The notes under the pieces were generated by a model. It was not told the DNA's origin. It searched no databases and saw only the letters and a program-made list of their open reading frames with translations. The translations under genes and the position numbers were made by a program. A DNA stretch of 56,635 nt from Prolixibacteraceae bacterium. GTDB taxonomy: Bacteria > Bacteroidota > Bacteroidia > Bacteroidales > Prolixibacteraceae. The stretch lies in assembly GCA_028377305.1 (NCBI GenBank), contig JAONJW010000015.1:1-56635 (forward strand), read 5' to 3'. Of the stretch, positions 42,128 through 52,441 are shown in pieces; the stretch's first letter is position 1; each line of letters begins with the position of its first letter.

Positions 42128-45021
42128 TATTTTGCTAGCAAGGAGTACAGATATTCTATTGGGTGCAGTACAACTTTTGATGTTTGTCTTGTAATGTGGT
42201 ATCGACAACTCGTGCCCGAAGCTAAAAAAATAGTGTGGTCGGGTTGCTTGCGTACGGCAGGGAATAACGCTTTTTCTCCAACAGCTACAGCCAATTGGGA
42301 GTGTTCTTCCTCATAACCAAACGAACCTGCCATTCCGCAACATCCTGTTTTTGACATTGTTACACTGTGAGTGGTGGTAAGTTTAAGAAGACTTAAGGTC
42401 TCTTTAATACCGAAAGATGCTTTTTGGTGACAGTGTCCATGATAGAAGATGTGATTGTTATTTACTTTTAGTTGCTTTTTAAGATTTGGATTTTCTTGTA
42501 GTCGTTGTAAAATGAACCTATCCACTAGCATCATCTGCTTTGTGAAGATTTCATATTTAGAGGGTTGATCCACTAAGTCTTTGTTCTCATCTATAAGAAC
42601 AGAAAGTGTGGAGGGTTCGATCCCAACAATAGTTGATTTATTTTTGTTGAGATGGTATATTGTTTGTGCATTTTTGTTTGCAATTTTCTTTGCTTGATGT
42701 AATAGCCCTTTCGATATATATGTTCTGCCGCTTTCAGATAAAAAAAGTGGATATACTTTTACTCCTAACTGTTCTAAAAGAAGAACTGTTTTATAGCCTA
42801 AAGAGCTGTCGAAATAGTTGGTAAACTCATCAATGTATAGTATAACGTCGTAGTCTCTTGGAGGTTTTCGATTTAGTAATGATCTTGTATTCTTGTGGCT
42901 GAATATAGGAATATTGCTGCTCTTGGAAATATCGAATAGTTTTTTAAAACGATATGATTGAGATATCCAATTAGATACTTGTGGGAAGATGCTCCCATAT
43001 CTACTCAGTCGAGGAAGATATGCAACTAGTAGAGTTCGAAGAGAAGGTCTATGTGTCTCGTAATAATGTGCTAGGAATTCCGATTTTAATTTAGCGATGT
43101 CTACAGAGGACGGGCACTCTAGCTTGCAAGCCTTACATCCCAAACACTGTTCTAAAACCCTTTTTAGGCCTGGACTGTCGGTATTCCAATCTTTATGGTT
43201 TGTTCTAATGGTTTTACGCAATAGATTGGCTCTTCCCCTTGTACTGAATGTCTCATCATCTGTAGCATGGTAGGTAGGACACATTCCTGAATAGTTGTGG
43301 TCTTTTCTGATGCATATTCCTGATCCTGTGCATTTATCTACTTCATCATGTATATTGATTGCATTGTCGAAACGGTATATTGTTTTAAGGTTAGGTAATG
43401 GAGGTGTGAGATTGTATTTAAGATTTTGTGTTATCAGTTTGTCGTTAAGTATAATGTCAGGATTAAATAAATTGTTGGGATCAAAGGACTGTTTGACTTG
43501 CTTGAACCAATTTATTATTTGATCACTATACATCAAAGATAAAAATGGAGATCTAAGTCGACCATCTCCATGCTCTCCAGATAGTGAACCACGATATTTT
43601 TTTACTAATAGTGCAATTTCTTTTGAAAGTATAATGAATTTTTCTTTGTCTGAAGGGGCTTCTAAGTCCAATATTGGTCTTAGATGTAGTTCACCGGTAG
43701 CAATATGTGCATAGTGTACGCACTCTAAGTTATTTTGTTTCAGTATCTGATTAAATGCCCGGATATAATCAGGCAAAACTGAAGGAAGTACAGCGGTATC
43801 TTCAATAACAGTGACACTTTTCTTTTTGGATTTAAGGTTGGCTAAAACTCCTAGTCCATCCTTTCTAATTTGCCATATGATAGAGATATCCTCTTTTGTT
43901 TTGAATTGCGAGATGTTTGGTTGATTGTATTTGGTCTGGATTTTTTGTTTTAACTCTTCTGCTTTTAGGTTCAGAGTCTCAATATTATTTTCGGCAATTT
44001 CTACAATTAAAACAGCTTTGGATTGTCTATTGAAATAGTATGCCAACTCATATTTATTTAGCTTTGATACTGCTTCAATGATATGATGATCCATTAATTC
44101 AATGGCAACAGGAGCCAATGTTAAGATTTCAATGTTGGCATTTAATGCTTGGTAAAGATCTTGGAAAGAGATCGTAATAATCTGCTTGAATTGCGGGAAT
44201 AGAGGGATAAGATTCAAACGGAATGATACTCCAATACCTAAGGTGCCTTCTGCACCTGCAATAAGTTTGCATAGGTTAAACTTTGTTTGCCCCTCTTCTA
44301 TGTATGATATTTGATCTAAAGCATAGCCCATATTTCTTCGTTTAAGAGTGGGAACAGGATAGTGTTGTTGTACTTCTGCTTGAAAATTGGAACTTTCAAT
44401 AATTTGATCAAGATCTTTATAGATGTTGGATTCAAGAGTAGGTGCCTCGTTCTTTTTAGCTTCGAACTCTACCTTGGATAACTCTTTTAGATGAATTGTC
44501 TTACCACTAGATAATATCCACTTAGCACTGATCAGATGATCCCTGACACTTCCCACTACTAAAGAATGTAATCCACAAGAGTTATTCCCAACCATTCCTC
44601 CAATACAACACCGAGACGAGGTCGAGGTTTCGGGCCCAAATTGGAGATGGTACTTTTTTAACTCAGAATTGAGATATGACAGATTTACCCCAGGCTCAAC
44701 ATCTACCCATTTTTGATTAGCATTCAATTCAATAATACGATTCATGTATCTCGACATATCTAAGATAATTCCATTGCCAATAGCTTGACCTGCCAACGAA
44801 GTTCCTGCGGTTCTTGCAGTTATAGATATCTGATATTTATTTGCAAAATGAATCGTTTGAACTACATCTTCTTTATTCTTTGGAAAGACAACAGCTAGAG
44901 GATAAATATAATACAATGATGCATCCGTAGCATACATCGTTCTCGTGGTTTGATCGATTAAAAGATCCCCACCAATAGCAGATTCTAGCTCATTCCAATG
45001 AATCGTGTTCTTCGTAGTCAT
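42127..45021 (-). CDS. FAD-binding and Fe-S oxidoreductase (GlcD/GlpC fusion, D-lactate dehydrogenase-like)
   Basis: The 964-residue protein joins three parts. An FAD-PCMH domain has TARTAGTSLAGQAIGNG near residue 70 and GGMVGNNSCGLHSL near 142. A GlcD-type C-terminal flavin domain ends with HGDGRLRSPFLSLMY. A GlpC-like 4Fe-4S domain has CTGSGICIRKD, CLGCKACKLECPSSVD and a CCG domain (HGHCHQKAS, CCGMAGSFGYE). This architecture oxidises 2-hydroxyacids such as D-lactate or 2-hydroxyglutarate and passes electrons to an Fe-S chain. The precise substrate is open. It is monocistronic and ends at the terminator shared with the lysE-like gene. Confidence 0.88.
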   Translation of the reverse strand: MTTKNTIHWNELESAIGGDLLIDQTTRTMYATDASLYYIYPLAVVFPKNKEDVVQTIHFANKYQISITARTAGTSLAGQAIGNGIILDMSRYMNRIIELNANQKWVDVEPGVNLSYLNSELKKYHLQFGPETSTSSRCCIGGMVGNNSCGLHSLVVGSVRDHLISAKWILSSGKTIHLKELSKVEFEAKKNEAPTLESNIYKDLDQIIESSNFQAEVQQHYPVPTLKRRNMGYALDQISYIEEGQTKFNLCKLIAGAEGTLGIGVSFRLNLIPLFPQFKQIITISFQDLYQALNANIEILTLAPVAIELMDHHIIEAVSKLNKYELAYYFNRQSKAVLIVEIAENNIETLNLKAEELKQKIQTKYNQPNISQFKTKEDISIIWQIRKDGLGVLANLKSKKKSVTVIEDTAVLPSVLPDYIRAFNQILKQNNLECVHYAHIATGELHLRPILDLEAPSDKEKFIILSKEIALLVKKYRGSLSGEHGDGRLRSPFLSLMYSDQIINWFKQVKQSFDPNNLFNPDIILNDKLITQNLKYNLTPPLPNLKTIYRFDNAINIHDEVDKCTGSGICIRKDHNYSGMCPTYHATDDETFSTRGRANLLRKTIRTNHKDWNTDSPGLKRVLEQCLGCKACKLECPSSVDIAKLKSEFLAHYYETHRPSLRTLLVAYLPRLSRYGSIFPQVSNWISQSYRFKKLFDISKSSNIPIFSHKNTRSLLNRKPPRDYDVILYIDEFTNYFDSSLGYKTVLLLEQLGVKVYPLFLSESGRTYISKGLLHQAKKIANKNAQTIYHLNKNKSTIVGIEPSTLSVLIDENKDLVDQPSKYEIFTKQMMLVDRFILQRLQENPNLKKQLKVNNNHIFYHGHCHQKASFGIKETLSLLKLTTTHSVTMSKTGCCGMAGSFGYEEEHSQLAVAVGEKALFPAVRKQPDHTIFLASGTSCRYHITRQTSKVVLHPIEYLYSLLAK

Positions 45022-45324
45022 ATATTAAAAAATTGAAAAGTAGAATTTCTAATTTAGTGCCAAAAAGAGATATAGACAATGCATTTCTTTGTTGACTTTG
45101 CAATGTTAAGCTAGCAAAGTTGATCTTTTAATGGAAATTGTTTATTACAAAAATCTTAGATGTCATGAACAATTTATCTATTTTTGTGTTGTAAAACAGA
45201 CCATTATGAAAAAAGTGTTTTTTCAGTGATAAAAATAATAAATCTATCGAGTTAATGGGACATTTTTATATAGTTTTGTCCTTACAAAAACGAAAGCATT
45301 CAACTTTAATATCTTCGATAAAAG
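45022..45324. other. Intergenic region between the oxidoreductase and pta
   Basis: It is A/T-rich with no gene. The pta-side half holds a TAGTTTTG box at 45271-45278. Confidence 0.5.
45271..45278 (+). promoter_or_regulatory. Possible -7 box for the pta-hbd-ackA unit
   Basis: TAGTTTTG fits TAnnTTTG and lies about 46 bases before the pta start; the -33 element is not clear. Confidence 0.4.
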
Positions 45325-46323
45325 ATGGAACTATTAAACCAAATTAAGGAGAACGCTAAGAAAGCGAATAAGAAAATTGTTCTTCCAGAGGGTGCCGAAG
45401 AGCGCACATTGAAAGCAACAGAGATTCTGTTGAAAGAGGGGATTGCCCAAATCATCTTGTTAGGTAATGCTGAAGAGGTGAAGGCTAATGCGGATAAACT
45501 AAGTGTTTGTATTGATGGTGTAACAATTGTTGACCCAGCAACCGATGCACGTAGAGATGCATATGCAGACATCATGGTTGAAATTCGTAAGAAAAAAGGT
45601 CTTACCAAAGATAAAGCATTGGATATGCTGAATAATCCTCTTTGTTTTGGACCCATTATGATTAAAGCAGGGGATGCAGATGGAGAGGTTGCTGGTGCGA
45701 TTAATTCTACTGGAGATGTACTTCGTCCTGCGTTTCAGTTTATTAAGACCTTACCAGGAATGAGCTGTGTTTCTGGAGCGTTTTTGATGTTCTTAAAAGA
45801 TAAATCATTTGGTCATGAAGGAGTAATGGTGTTTTCTGATTGTGCAGTAATGCCAGAAACAAATGATAAACAATTAGCAGAGATAGCTGTTGCTACAGCT
45901 AAAACAGCCAAAGCAATTGTTGGTATGGATCCTAAGGTTGCGATGTTAAGTTTTTCGACCAAAGGTAGTGCAAATCATGATGCAGTGGACAAGGTTGCTA
46001 GTGCAACGAAACTTGCGCAAGAAATGGCTCCTGAGTTTAAGATCGATGGAGAATTACAACTTGATGCGGCTATCATTAAAGAAGTAGCTTCACTTAAAGC
46101 TCCTGATAGTCCTGTAGCAGGACAAGCCAATATTTTGATTTTTCCTAGCTTAGAAGCCGGGAATATTGGTTATAAGCTTGTTCAGCGTTTGGCCGGAGCA
46201 GAAGCTGTAGGTCCTGTTTTACAAGGGATGGCCGCACCAATTAACGATCTGTCTCGTGGATGTTCTGTTAGTGATATTGTGAACTTGGTTGCTATTACGG
46301 CAAATCAAGCTGCTGGAGAATAA
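45325..46323 (+). CDS. pta: Phosphate acetyltransferase
   Basis: The 332-residue protein has the PTA_PTB domain throughout: KKIVLPEGAEERTLKATEILLKEG at the N-terminus and GPIMIKAGDADGEVAGAINST near residue 110. The C-terminus has GNIGYKLVQRLAGAEAVGPVLQGM, the CoA- and phosphate-binding loop. It interconverts acetyl-CoA and acetyl phosphate in acetate formation. The length is that of the short Pta class with no regulatory N-terminal extension. An hbd-like gene and ackA follow on the same strand. A hairpin in the 79-base gap suggests partial termination. Confidence 0.92.
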   Translation: MELLNQIKENAKKANKKIVLPEGAEERTLKATEILLKEGIAQIILLGNAEEVKANADKLSVCIDGVTIVDPATDARRDAYADIMVEIRKKKGLTKDKALDMLNNPLCFGPIMIKAGDADGEVAGAINSTGDVLRPAFQFIKTLPGMSCVSGAFLMFLKDKSFGHEGVMVFSDCAVMPETNDKQLAEIAVATAKTAKAIVGMDPKVAMLSFSTKGSANHDAVDKVASATKLAQEMAPEFKIDGELQLDAAIIKEVASLKAPDSPVAGQANILIFPSLEAGNIGYKLVQRLAGAEAVGPVLQGMAAPINDLSRGCSVSDIVNLVAITANQAAGE

Positions 46324-46330
46324 TTTATAC

Positions 46331-46354
46331 AAAAGGGAGATTATTCTCCCTTTT
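46331..46354 (+). terminator. Possible attenuating terminator between pta and the hbd-like gene
   Basis: A perfect 10-base stem (AAAAGGGAGA, TCTCCCTTTT) with a 4-base loop ends in TTTT. It sits within a probable operon and may reduce readthrough into hbd and ackA. Confidence 0.65.
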
Positions 46355-46401
46355 CATATGTAGATAAAAACTATATAAGAAAGAAATAAAGAATCGCTAA
46401 A

Positions 46402-47370
46402 ATGACAAAGATAGTAGAACAAATTGAAGACTTCGGTCTTAGTAAAAAACATCGCTCAAAGACATTGTTCTCTAAGATCGGTATTGTCGGTTGTGGTAAG
46501 GTAGGCCAGAATATTGCACGTATTGCTGCTGTGAACGGTATTGAAGTAGTGTTTATCGAAGTTTCGTTAGAGAAAATATCTGAAGCTAGAACACGTATTG
46601 AAAGCGAACTAGATAAACGTATTGATACATGGGGATTGACTCCTGGCGAGAAAAAAGCTATCCTTACACGTATCAACGGATCGACAGACTACACGGATCT
46701 TGTAGATTGTGATTTTGTTATTGAAGCAATTCGTGAACAATCAGAAGGATTACGCATCGAATCTAGAAAAGATGTATTCAAGGATATCGAGACTAATGTA
46801 AGCAAAGAATGTATTATTGCAACAAACTCAACTACAATTGCAATTACAGAATTGGCTTCTGAGCTTGATTACAAAGAGCGCTGTGTAAGTCTTCATTTCT
46901 TTATTCAATCAGCAGAGGCTAAAGTTTGTGAGGTAGTGAAGAGCCTTTATACTACTGAAGAGGTATACCAAAGTGTAATTACTTTCGTACATATGCTTAA
47001 CCGTAGTGTCGTTAGTGCTTCTGAATCTGCAGGATTGGTTTCAATTCGCTTATTCTGTACTTTGTTAAACGAAGCATGTGATACTTTGATGGAAGGAGTA
47101 TCTGATATTGCCGATATTGATAAAACAATGAAAGTAGGCTTCGGGATGCGTTTTGGACCGTTTGAGTTAGCTGATATCTTGGGGATTGATAAGATAGAAA
47201 GATATATGGAGAACCTATATGGAGAATTTGGTAAAGTAAAATATAAGCCATCTCCATTGATTAAGAAGCTATCACGAGCAAAGCGATATGGTAAAGATAC
47301 ACTACATGGTTTCTATCGCTATGATGAGCAGGGGGTAATTATTAAAGGTGACTACTTTAGTCATAACTAA
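46402..47370 (+). CDS. 3-hydroxyacyl-CoA dehydrogenase family protein (hbd-like)
   Basis: The 322-residue enzyme has the NAD-binding IGIVGCGKVGQNIARIAAVNG near residue 27 and the two-domain Hbd layout. The catalytic His is in SLHFFIQSAEAKVCEVV near residue 160; its Glu partner in KVCEVV and the C-terminal NEA are kept. The usual HFFNP reads HFFIQ, and the glycine-rich loop is GCGKVG instead of GAGxMG. It would oxidise 3-hydroxybutyryl-CoA with NAD+, a step in butyrate or amino-acid fermentation. It is placed between pta and ackA and is 31 bases before ackA, an unusual order. Confidence 0.82.
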   Translation: MTKIVEQIEDFGLSKKHRSKTLFSKIGIVGCGKVGQNIARIAAVNGIEVVFIEVSLEKISEARTRIESELDKRIDTWGLTPGEKKAILTRINGSTDYTDLVDCDFVIEAIREQSEGLRIESRKDVFKDIETNVSKECIIATNSTTIAITELASELDYKERCVSLHFFIQSAEAKVCEVVKSLYTTEEVYQSVITFVHMLNRSVVSASESAGLVSIRLFCTLLNEACDTLMEGVSDIADIDKTMKVGFGMRFGPFELADILGIDKIERYMENLYGEFGKVKYKPSPLIKKLSRAKRYGKDTLHGFYRYDEQGVIIKGDYFSHN

Positions 47371-47401
47371 AAGCTTTTGATTTTAAGATAAAGAAATTAT
47401 T

Positions 47402-48601
47402 ATGAAGGTTCTAGTATTAAATTGTGGTAGCTCCTCAATAAAATATCAATTAATAAACATGAATACAGAGGCCGTTCTTGCAATCGGTCTAGTAGATAAA
47501 GTAGGAATGACAGGTTCTTACTTAAAGCATGAAAAAGAGTCTGGAGAGAAGGTGATTTTTGAAGGAGAAATTTTAGATCACTCTGCTGGTATTGAATATG
47601 TATTAGGGGTCCTTACTAGCGATAAACATGGTTGTATAAAAGACCTGAATGAGATTGAAGCGGTAGGACATCGTGTGGTTCATGGTGGAGAGCGATTTAA
47701 CTCTTCGGTATTTATTACAGATGAAGTGGTAGCAGAGATGCAGAAGTGTATTGATCTTGCTCCGCTACATAATCCACCAAACCTTAAAGGTATTGAGGCT
47801 ATTTCTTCCCTAATACCAGATGTCCCTCAATGTGGTGTTTTTGATACGGCATTTCATCAAACGATGCCAGAACATTCTTACATGTATTCAATACCATATA
47901 AATTGTATGAGAAGCATGGCATCCGTCGCTACGGATTTCACGGAACAAGCCATCGATATGTGTCAGAACGTGCAGCTGTGATCCTAGGGTTAGATTATAA
48001 GAACTGCAAACTGATCACTTGTCACCTAGGTAATGGAGGATCGGTTGCGGCAATTAAAAACGGAGAGTCTATCGACACTAGTATGGGATTTACACCTGTA
48101 GAAGGTCTTATGATGGGTACTCGTTGTGGAGATCTTGATGTGGGGGCCGTTACCTATATTATGGAGAAAGAGCAGATCGGAATCAAATCTTTTAATACTC
48201 TAGCAAACAAGCATAGTGGACTATTAGGAGTTTCTGGAGTATCTTCAGATGGTCGTGATATCCGTAAAGGGGTAGAAGAAGGAGATGTTCGTTGTCAATT
48301 GGCTGCAAATATGTTTGATTATCGCGTGAAGAAGTATATTGGAGCTTATGCTGCTGCAATGGGTGGTGTCGATGCCATCGTTTTCACTGGTGGTATTGGT
48401 GAAAATGCATTCCTTCATCGGGAAAATATCTGTGCTGGTCTTGAGTTCTTAGGTTGTGAAGTAGATAAAGATCTGAATCAAGTTTTTGGTGAAGAGGCTG
48501 TATTCTCAACAGATGATAGCCGTACCAAATTAATTGTTGTTCCAACAAATGAAGAGTTGGTTATTGCTCGTGATACCATTGAGATTATCAAGAATCGATA
48601 A
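47402..48601 (+). CDS. ackA: Acetate kinase
   Basis: The 399-residue kinase has LNCGSSSIKYQLI at the start (residues about 5-17), VVHGGERF near residue 91, and GFHGTSHRYVSERA near 178. GLMMGTRCGDLDVG is near 238, where most family members have GLMMGTRSGDLDP. VFTGGIGENAFLHRENIC is near 323. It makes acetate and ATP from acetyl phosphate. It is the last gene of the pta-hbd-ackA unit and ends at a strong terminator. Confidence 0.95.
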   Translation: MKVLVLNCGSSSIKYQLINMNTEAVLAIGLVDKVGMTGSYLKHEKESGEKVIFEGEILDHSAGIEYVLGVLTSDKHGCIKDLNEIEAVGHRVVHGGERFNSSVFITDEVVAEMQKCIDLAPLHNPPNLKGIEAISSLIPDVPQCGVFDTAFHQTMPEHSYMYSIPYKLYEKHGIRRYGFHGTSHRYVSERAAVILGLDYKNCKLITCHLGNGGSVAAIKNGESIDTSMGFTPVEGLMMGTRCGDLDVGAVTYIMEKEQIGIKSFNTLANKHSGLLGVSGVSSDGRDIRKGVEEGDVRCQLAANMFDYRVKKYIGAYAAAMGGVDAIVFTGGIGENAFLHRENICAGLEFLGCEVDKDLNQVFGEEAVFSTDDSRTKLIVVPTNEELVIARDTIEIIKNR

Positions 48602-48625
48602 TTACATTCTATTTATATAACTTTT

Positions 48626-48669
48626 AAAATGGTAGCAGTACTTTGATTCTAAAGTATTGCTACCATTTT
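48626..48669 (+). terminator. Terminator after ackA
   Basis: A 19-base stem with one G-T pair (AAAATGGTAGCAGTACTTT and AAAGTATTGCTACCATTTT) and a 6-base loop is followed by TATTTTTC. Confidence 0.88.
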
Positions 48670-49723
48670 TATTTTTCAGAATTAACTCCTTCTATTTCAT
48701 AATAGTATATTAACTTCTTGACAGAGATAATCTTACACACTTAACAGTATCCCAGACGGTTTAATCAGATCTTCCTAGACATAACATTTGATTCCCCATA
48801 TTTATGCGACACTTAATGTACCCTCCAAAGGGATTAGGGAGGTAAATGTAGTGGATAAAATGGTATCTGTTAGATATGTGTGTCACCATTGTGTGTAATA
48901 TAGATTAAGAATCCCCAGATAGATGTAAGTGTATACCCAACCCAATTTACCATTCAAATTAAAGATCGAGTGATTTGATGATTTGGAAATAAATATCAAT
49001 AAGCTCATACTGATTGATATGTCCCTAAGTGAGTTAATAAGAAGATCTAATCGTTTGCTATGAAGTTGTATTAACCGCAACTCTACTTGAGGATTTGCGA
49101 ATACCCATGAAAGTAAGCGTAATACTTAAATCATATATTATTTTGTTACTATCGACGCAATCGTCAACGAAAAAAATAGATTATATGCCTTTGAAATGCT
49201 GGTTCCGTATCCTATAATCTTACAACTTGTTTCCATCCTTTGCGATTATCAAATGAAAATTTGACTGATCCATTTTGTCCAACCGATCTGTTGACAAAAA
49301 GCTCGTTCTCTTTTTTGTGGATTCTATTTATTTATGTTTCGATTAGGTGACACCATTTCAAAAATTGTGTGGGATGATATAAAGTCGTGGCACTTATAAA
49401 AAGATGATGGGATTAATTATATCATAACACAAAGTAGTGGAAACTAAAACTAAAACTAAAGTATTAGTTTGTGAAATGCAATCTAAAAAATGACGATCGA
49501 TATCGATTTTTTGAACTGAAGCCGATTCTTTATATTCCTTATAGTTTGATAGATTGACACAGTTTTAAAGTGTGAAAGAATACATTGAAAAGATGTTTAA
49601 TTTTTAGATAATAGATTTAGTCCATAGAATAGATCTAAGTAAGAAACTAACAAATTTTGAAAGGGAGAGAAATGGCAGCTTTCTGAATCAACAAATTCTT
49701 TATATTAGGATAAAAATTTTGAT
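48670..49723. other. Gene-free 1-kb region before ptb
   Basis: Frames are short and broken. A minus-strand frame at 48883-49080 and short pieces such as VKFSFDNRKGWKQVV (minus, near 49240) look like relic coding sequence, but I cannot name them. No RNA or repeat stands out. The ptb promoter must lie at its right end. Confidence 0.4.
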
Positions 49724-50623
49724 ATGAAAAACACATCGTTAGATACATTGATTGAAGTAGCACAAAAAGGAGAAGTTCGTCGCCTTGTAATAATGCATGC
49801 TATGGATCATCATACCTTAGAAGCAGCTTACATTGCAAAACAAAAAAATGTTTGTGATATTCTTCTAACAGGAGATAAGAGTGTGATCGAGGATATATGT
49901 AGTAAGCATGGATATGACTCATCGGTATTCAAAATATTTTCTACGAATTCTCTAGAGGAGTCTATCGTGACGACCGTTGGTCTACTTAAGAACAAAGAGG
50001 CTGATTTTGTAATGAAAGGAAGCTTAACGACAGATCAATATATGAGAGCTATCCTTGCCAAAGATGCTTGCCTATTTGATCGCGGGTCAATTTTGTCGCA
50101 TGTCAGTGCGATCTCAATACCATCTTTTGATAGACTTCTTATCGTATCTGATGTTGCTATTATACCACTACCTACGATTGGAAATAAGATCCAGATGGTG
50201 GAATATCAAAAGCAGATATTTGAACGAATTGGTGTCAAAGATCCAAAGATTGGTATTATCACCCCTTCTGAAGTGGTATCTAAGAAGATCGTATCTTCTA
50301 CAGATGCAGTTGAAGTGAAAGAGCATTTTAAAGATGATAACTCTGTCATTGTGGAAGGCCCAATATCATTGGATTTGGCTTTAGATAAAGAGGCTGTTTT
50401 AGAGAAAGGATATGATAGTCCTGCCGCAGGAGAGTGTAATGGCTTGATTTTTGCAAACCTAGAGGCAGGAAATGTGTTCTATAAGAGTGCCACCAAATTG
50501 ATGAATGCCGAAACAGCTGCCATCGTAATGGGGGCACATATTCCGATTGTATTAACCTCTAGAGGTGATAGTGTTCAGTGTAAGATAAATTCAATAGCAA
50601 TGGGAGCAATCCTCTCAAACTAA
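49724..50623 (+). CDS. ptb: Phosphate butyryltransferase
   Basis: The 299-residue protein is a PTA_PTB-domain enzyme of the Ptb type. It has VMKGSLTTDQYMRAIL near residue 90 and PSEVVSKKIVSSTDAVEVKE (residues about 187-206). The C-terminal AGECNGLIFANLEAGNVFYKSATK is the acyl-CoA/phosphate site. It converts butyryl-CoA (or branched acyl-CoA) to butyryl phosphate. It is followed by buk after 13 bases, the classic ptb-buk operon of acid fermentation. Confidence 0.9.
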   Translation: MKNTSLDTLIEVAQKGEVRRLVIMHAMDHHTLEAAYIAKQKNVCDILLTGDKSVIEDICSKHGYDSSVFKIFSTNSLEESIVTTVGLLKNKEADFVMKGSLTTDQYMRAILAKDACLFDRGSILSHVSAISIPSFDRLLIVSDVAIIPLPTIGNKIQMVEYQKQIFERIGVKDPKIGIITPSEVVSKKIVSSTDAVEVKEHFKDDNSVIVEGPISLDLALDKEAVLEKGYDSPAAGECNGLIFANLEAGNVFYKSATKLMNAETAAIVMGAHIPIVLTSRGDSVQCKINSIAMGAILSN

Positions 50624-50636
50624 TAAAATATACCTA

Positions 50637-51713
50637 ATGAAAGAGACTAAAATTTTAGCAATCAACCCAGGGTCTACATCGACTAAAATTGCAGTATTTC
50701 AGAACAAGAAATGTATTTTCTTGAAAACTATTAGACATTCGGCAGAGGAGTTATCTCAGTATGAAACCATATATGATCAATTTCATTTTCGTAAGAAGAT
50801 GATACTAAAAGAGCTCGGAACTGAAAATATTGGTCCTGGTGCTGTGAATGTTATTATTGCTCGTGGAGGCGTTACTAAACCTCTTGAATCAGGGGTTTAT
50901 GAGGTAAACCAAGCTATGGTTGATGACTTAAATAGTCGTAAATATGGGATGCATGCAAGTAATCTTGCCCCACTATTAGCATTTGACTTGGCATCAAAAA
51001 TTCCAAATACAAAAGCTTTTATTTCAGATCCTGTAGTTACGGATGAATTTGATGCGTTGGCAAGAACAGCTGGTCATCCATTTTTTGAGAGACGTTCTAT
51101 TTTTCATGCCCTGAACCAAAAGGCGGTAGCCAGAGCTTATGCAAACAGTATCTCCAAACCTTATGAGTCATTGAACCTAATTGTGGCACATCTTGGTGGA
51201 GGGATATCTGTCGGTATTCACGATCATGGTTCTGTGGTAGATGTGAACAATGCTTTGGATGGTGAAGGGCCGATATCACCAGAACGTAGTGGATCACTAC
51301 CTAATGGTCAATTGGTTGATCTTTGTTTCACTGGAGATTATACACAATCTGAGATCCGAAAGATGATCTGTGGTAATGGAGGTTTGGTGGCATCACTTGG
51401 AACTTCTGATGGCCTTGAAATTCAAAACAGAGCGGAAGCGGGTGATGAAAAGTCTCAGCATCTGTTAGATGTGATGGCATACCAGATCGCAAAAATCATC
51501 GGAGAGATGGCAACAGTTGTAGCTGGTAAGGTTGATGCGATTTTGATTACTGGAGGATTAGCATATGATAAAAAGATTGTAGCAGAGATTTCACGTCGTG
51601 TTTCATTTTTAGCACCTATTAGTGTACATCCTGGTGAGGATGAGATGGAAGCGATGTTCTCAAATGCCCAACGTCATTTAGATGGACTAGAAGCATTGAA
51701 AGAGTATAAATAG
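50637..51713 (+). CDS. buk: Butyrate kinase
   Basis: The 358-residue kinase belongs to the acetate/propionate kinase (ASKHA) superfamily: AINPGSTSTKIAVF at the start and VAHLGGGISVGIHDHG near residue 185. SPERSGSLPNGQLVDLCF is near 218, and ILITGGLAYDKKI is near 301. It transfers phosphate from butyryl phosphate to ADP. It may also accept isobutyryl or isovaleryl phosphate. It is co-transcribed with ptb and ends at a terminator hairpin. Confidence 0.94.
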   Translation: MKETKILAINPGSTSTKIAVFQNKKCIFLKTIRHSAEELSQYETIYDQFHFRKKMILKELGTENIGPGAVNVIIARGGVTKPLESGVYEVNQAMVDDLNSRKYGMHASNLAPLLAFDLASKIPNTKAFISDPVVTDEFDALARTAGHPFFERRSIFHALNQKAVARAYANSISKPYESLNLIVAHLGGGISVGIHDHGSVVDVNNALDGEGPISPERSGSLPNGQLVDLCFTGDYTQSEIRKMICGNGGLVASLGTSDGLEIQNRAEAGDEKSQHLLDVMAYQIAKIIGEMATVVAGKVDAILITGGLAYDKKIVAEISRRVSFLAPISVHPGEDEMEAMFSNAQRHLDGLEALKEYK

Positions 51714-51774
51714 ATTTATTTCAATGTAATCCATTTATCATTATTTGAGATAATACAGATTTAGTATTTTTATT

Positions 51775-51816
51775 CAGAAGAGAGGCTGACAGATGAAACT
51801 GTAAGTCTCTCTTCTG
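51775..51816 (+). terminator. Terminator after buk
   Basis: A 10-base stem (CAGAAGAGAG at 51775, CTCTCTTCTG ending at 51816) with pairing extended inside the loop closes the ptb-buk unit. Confidence 0.7.
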
Positions 51817-52441
51817 TGATCCAACCTTTTACTTCAAGGACTGGTACGAAATAATGATGAATCTATACTGTTATTGGAGTCCAAAGGCTATAAAAGAAAA
51901 TAAATGATCACCGATTATCATGTATTTTATTGTGGTTGATATTCAAAGAATGAAACACAGATGATACGGATTTGAGAAGTAATCTCAACTCCTTGACATT
52001 CTTCTCTGATCGTTTATGCCAATTTCTTGGTACAAGATGGATTTCCAAAACGATATTCCTTCATGCAATCTTTCATAAAGGGGAATACGGAACTTATCCA
52101 AGATCGAATTTTAAAGGCTATATTTTATTTATTAAAAGATGCAATATTCCAAGTATGAATATGGTTTGCTCTCTGTTTTACTGTTATTCTTTTTGATCCG
52201 TCTTTTAAAGGGTATAATTATAGTCAGTTACTATCGATTCTCAATGTAATCTAATATTGACCTCAGCTATATTTAGCTGATATTTTTTGAATTCCATTCT
52301 CTCCATTGGCTGTTGCTATTTTTCATAGGAAAATGCTTTAACCAATTGAAAATACCTTTGATTTAATATTAAGATGATTTCGTGACAAAGGTTCTTTATT
52401 TATCTTTACGGCTCGAATTTTGATTTAATAAGACATACTAC
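51817..52441. other. Gene-poor region before the ABC-F gene
   Basis: A frame at 51972-52196 and others have no recognisable domain; one alternate frame reads SFIKGNTELIQDRILKAIFYLLKDAIF, protein-like but unassigned. A TATCTTTA sequence at 52401-52408 may be the -7 box of the ABC-F gene, 34 bases before its ATG. Confidence 0.4.
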
